The notes under the pieces: model-generated
What the model was told of the DNA's origin: nothing
What the model saw: the letters and a program-made list of their open reading frames with translations, nothing else
Databases searched by the model: none
Shown here: positions 5,427 to 6,832 of the stretch, one piece after another
Layout of the letters: the number at the start of each line of letters is the position of its first letter
Position numbering within the stretch: position 1 is the first letter of the stretch
Assembly: GCA_039815505.1 (NCBI GenBank)
Contig: JBCBZE010000188.1
Span: 1 to 6,832, forward strand
DNA length: 6,832 nucleotides
Source of the DNA: CANLWN01 sp039815505
Lineage (GTDB): Bacteria > Bacteroidota > Bacteroidia > Flavobacteriales > Flavobacteriaceae
Direction of reading: 5' to 3'
Translations under genes and position numbers: made by a program

Positions 5427-6272
5427 ATGGAAAAGAGAATTTTACTCCCTACGGACTTTTCAAAGAATGCGCTTAACGCCATACGGTATGCATTGGAACT
5501 ATATAGAAATCAACAATGCGTTTTTTACTTTTTAAATGTATATCAAGTGGATAGTTATACCATTGACAGCATGATGGTCCCGGAGCCAGGGGAAGAAAGG
5601 TATGAAATGGCCAAACGGGCCTCGGAGGAAGGAATGGACAAGTTAATGGACATTTTAAAACTACATAATGATGACCCTAAACATACCTATCACACGATTT
5701 CAACCTTTAATACACTGCTTTACGGTATTTCTACCACCATTGCCAAAAAGGATATAGACCTTGTAGTTATGGGTACCAAGGGGGCCACGGGGGCAAAAGC
5801 AGTGCTATTGGGCACAAATACGGTTGACGTTATGCAACATATAACGGAATCCCCTGTACTTGCCATACCCGAAGAATATCGATTTTCACCTCCCAAGGAA
5901 ATAGTGTTTCCAACGGATTATAAATCTTCCTTCAAAAGAAGGGAATTAAATGATCTCATTGAAATCTCCAAACTTCACCATACGGCCATTAGGGTGTTAC
6001 ATATAGAGGAAGATGTTAAATTAAATAAGGAACAGGAAAACAACAAAGAAGTATTGGAAGGTATTTTGGAAGGACAGAATTATAGTAACCATAGACTTAC
6101 GGATGTTAAAACGTACACAGGAATACATACGTTTATACAAAGTAGGGAAAGTGATATGATTGCATTTGTGAACAAGAAACACGGTTTTTTGAAAAGCATC
6201 TTATCCAAGTCCTTGGTAAAAGAAATTGGCTATGATGCCAATATTCCAATTTTGGTTTTGAATGACCATTGA
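5427..6272 (+). CDS. Tandem-domain universal stress protein
   Basis: A 281-residue two-domain USP. Domain 1 (about 1-148) has L-L-P-T-D-F (6-11), Cys31 (equivalent to Cys30 of the others) and the nucleotide-binding motif G116-T-K-G119-x9-G129-T130-N. An acidic loop with P-E-P-G-E-E (52-57) follows strand 2. Domain 2 (about 156-279) has V-F-P-T-D-Y (160-165) and V-N-K-K-H-G-F-L-K-S-I in place of the glycine motif, closing with I-P-I-L-V-L. The ATG is fixed by the shared opening. The gene is preceded by its own box C and promoter and is followed after 32 bp by the gene at 6305, with which it probably forms a two-gene operon. Confidence 0.93.
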   Translation: MEKRILLPTDFSKNALNAIRYALELYRNQQCVFYFLNVYQVDSYTIDSMMVPEPGEERYEMAKRASEEGMDKLMDILKLHNDDPKHTYHTISTFNTLLYGISTTIAKKDIDLVVMGTKGATGAKAVLLGTNTVDVMQHITESPVLAIPEEYRFSPPKEIVFPTDYKSSFKRRELNDLIEISKLHHTAIRVLHIEEDVKLNKEQENNKEVLEGILEGQNYSNHRLTDVKTYTGIHTFIQSRESDMIAFVNKKHGFLKSILSKSLVKEIGYDANIPILVLNDH

Positions 6273-6294
6273 TAAAGGTAAAACAGATTTTAAC

Positions 6295-6301
6295 AAAGGA
6301 G
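6295..6301 (+). promoter_or_regulatory. Strong Shine-Dalgarno sequence of the gene at 6305
   Basis: AAAGGAG lies 3 bp before the ATG at 6305. It is the only strong ribosome binding site in the window, since the USP genes have A-rich leaders without one. It decides the start of this gene against the upstream TTG at 6269, although the spacing is short. Confidence 0.6.
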
Positions 6302-6304
6302 CAT

Positions 6305-6715
6305 ATGGAAAAGATAGGTATTTGGATAGATAGGGAAAAGGCACATATTGTAAGACTGAAAGGGCAAAAAGAAGAGTTTGAGACTTTGTTTTCAGAATTG
6401 GAATTTTTTAACCCTAAGGGTGGATCGGGAACGAAGTCGGCAAAATGGGGTCCTCAAGACGTGGTACAGGATAGTAGGTATTTAGAAAGGGAAAAGCACC
6501 AACTAAAGTCCTACTTTCAAAATCTGGCCAAAGCTATTAAGGGGGCAGAGTCCATTGCATTGTTTGGACCGGCCGATACGAACGAAAAGTTTAGAAAGGA
6601 ACTTTCGGAAAACTACAAGTCACTTGCCTCAAAAGTTAAGATTGTTGAAAAAGTAGGCGGAATGACCAATAATCAGATAAAAGCTTTGGTCCGTGATTTC
6701 TATACAGATAGCTAG
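6305..6715 (+). CDS. 136-residue protein, possibly eRF1-domain-2-like / 'translational machinery protein'
   Basis: A soluble, charged protein without signal peptide or membrane segment. It opens with a short strand and a Trp-Asp pair (I-G-I-W-I-D-R-E-K-A-H-I-V, 4-16). It has a Gly-rich loop with G-G-S-G-T-K (39-44) and W-G-P-Q-D-V (48-53), a charged helix R-Y-L-E-R-E-K-H-Q-L (58-67), the strand and loop S-I-A-L-F-G-P-A (83-90), and a C-terminal T-N-N-Q-I (121-125). The opening W-I-D plus the strand-G-P-A loop followed by a helix recall bacterial proteins annotated as 'translational machinery protein' or eRF1-domain-2-like, from memory of the family and not from an alignment. Function is unknown; ribosome-related stress work is an inference. 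The frame extends upstream to a TTG at 6269 that overlaps the USP stop, but the ATG has the strong Shine-Dalgarno. It is probably co-transcribed with the USP gene at 5427. Confidence 0.75.
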   Translation: MEKIGIWIDREKAHIVRLKGQKEEFETLFSELEFFNPKGGSGTKSAKWGPQDVVQDSRYLEREKHQLKSYFQNLAKAIKGAESIALFGPADTNEKFRKELSENYKSLASKVKIVEKVGGMTNNQIKALVRDFYTDS

Positions 6716-6729
6716 CTGATTTTTATCAT
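6716..6729. promoter_or_regulatory. Crp/Fnr-type operator, box D
   Basis: CTGATTTTTATCAT contains TGAT-N4-ATCA (6717-6728), the exact FNR core. It begins at the base after the stop codon of the preceding gene. Its centre at 6722.5 is 29.5 bp before the -7-like element at 6752. Confidence 0.6.
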
Positions 6730-6759
6730 TGTTTAGACAAGGCCCTTCCACTATTTTAG
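6729..6759 (+). promoter_or_regulatory. Predicted promoter for the gene starting at 6779
   Basis: TTG (6729-6731), 20 bp, then TATTTTAG (6752-6759), which matches TAnnTTTG at five of six fixed bases. The layout is the same as at 5373-5403, including the TTG directly after the palindrome. The expected start near 6765 favours the ATG at 6779 over the one at 6769. Confidence 0.5.
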
Positions 6760-6778
6760 AATTAAATAATGGAGTTGG

Positions 6779-6832
6779 ATGGCAAAGCAAGAAGCACCAA
6801 TAGATCAGGAGAAGAAGGTCGAGGAATTACAC
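6779..6832 (+). CDS. Start of an unidentified gene (3' end outside window)
   Basis: Only 18 codons are visible, starting M-A-K-Q-E-A-P-I-D-Q and continuing as a hydrophilic, Glu/Lys-rich stretch without a signal peptide so far. A GGAG at 6771-6774 lies 4 bp before the ATG. The gene follows box D and its promoter, so it should belong to the same regulon. Another ATG at 6769 opens a different frame that also stays open to the window end, but it lacks a Shine-Dalgarno and would sit almost at the predicted transcription start. No family can be assigned from so short a piece. Confidence 0.5.
   Translation, partial: MAKQEAPIDQEKKVEELH

Noticed and set aside
5353..5535. Plus-strand 60-codon frame across the promoter before 5427
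   Set aside because: It runs through the promoter and the start of the USP gene in another frame and resembles nothing.
6269..6304. TTG start for the 136-residue protein, overlapping the USP stop
   Set aside because: The ATG at 6305 has a strong Shine-Dalgarno and the conserved-looking I-G-I-W-I-D opening follows it directly.
6707..6726. Terminator hairpin after the 136-residue protein (CAGATAGCTAGCTG followed by T-rich DNA)
   Set aside because: The near-palindrome has no loop, so it would not form a useful hairpin, and the T-rich part is better explained as box D.
1..6832. CRISPR arrays, tRNA or rRNA genes, insertion sequences and phage genes
   Set aside because: I saw no short regularly spaced repeats, no tRNA-like cloverleaf, no transposase reading frame and no terminal inverted repeats.

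Overview
The window most resembles a chromosomal segment of a marine flavobacterium (phylum Bacteroidota). The basis is AT-rich DNA (roughly 40% GC by eye), mostly A-rich leaders without a Shine-Dalgarno sequence, -7 elements of the Bacteroidota type (TAnnTTTG), and a dense cluster of two-domain universal stress proteins (USPs). No genus can be named from sequence alone.

Layout. The window opens inside the last part of one USP gene (1-243), followed closely by two complete USP genes (261-1115, 1126-1935). A small minus-strand gene (1954-2220) encodes a protein with the layout of a heavy-metal-associated (HMA) domain but without the CxxC pair. It diverges from a single USP gene (2367-3206). 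A minus-strand thioredoxin gene (3245-3541) diverges from a USP pair (3663-4496, 4515-5363). Another USP gene follows (5427-6272), then a 136-residue protein (6305-6715) that I tentatively place near the eRF1-domain-2-like / 'translational machinery protein' group. A new reading frame starts at 6779 and runs off the window. There is no gene-free stretch longer than 300 bases; the largest gaps are 146 bp (2221-2366) and 121 bp (3542-3662), and both hold promoters.

The six full USPs (269-284 residues) share one plan. The N-terminal USP domain keeps the nucleotide-binding motif G-x2-G-x9-G-(S/T). The C-terminal domain has lost it and carries a different conserved block instead (usually N-x-K/N-H-x-F-L-x-x-L, then I-P-F-L-V-I). 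All six also have a cysteine at residue 30 or 31, just before the second beta strand.

Regulation is the most striking part. Four of the five gaps long enough to hold a promoter contain a palindrome with the core TGA-N6-TCA, close to TGAT-N4-ATCA, the core of an FNR-type site of the Crp/Fnr family. At each of the four, a -7-like hexamer-plus element (TAnnTTTG with at most one mismatch) starts exactly 29.5 bp from the palindrome centre. At the first palindrome this holds in both directions. That geometry puts the palindrome about 41-43 bp upstream of the expected transcription start, the place of a class II activator site. I infer that the USP genes, the HMA-like gene, the gene at 6779 and perhaps thioredoxin form one regulon under a Crp/Fnr-family activator, plausibly answering low oxygen or redox stress. 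The regulator itself is not in the window.
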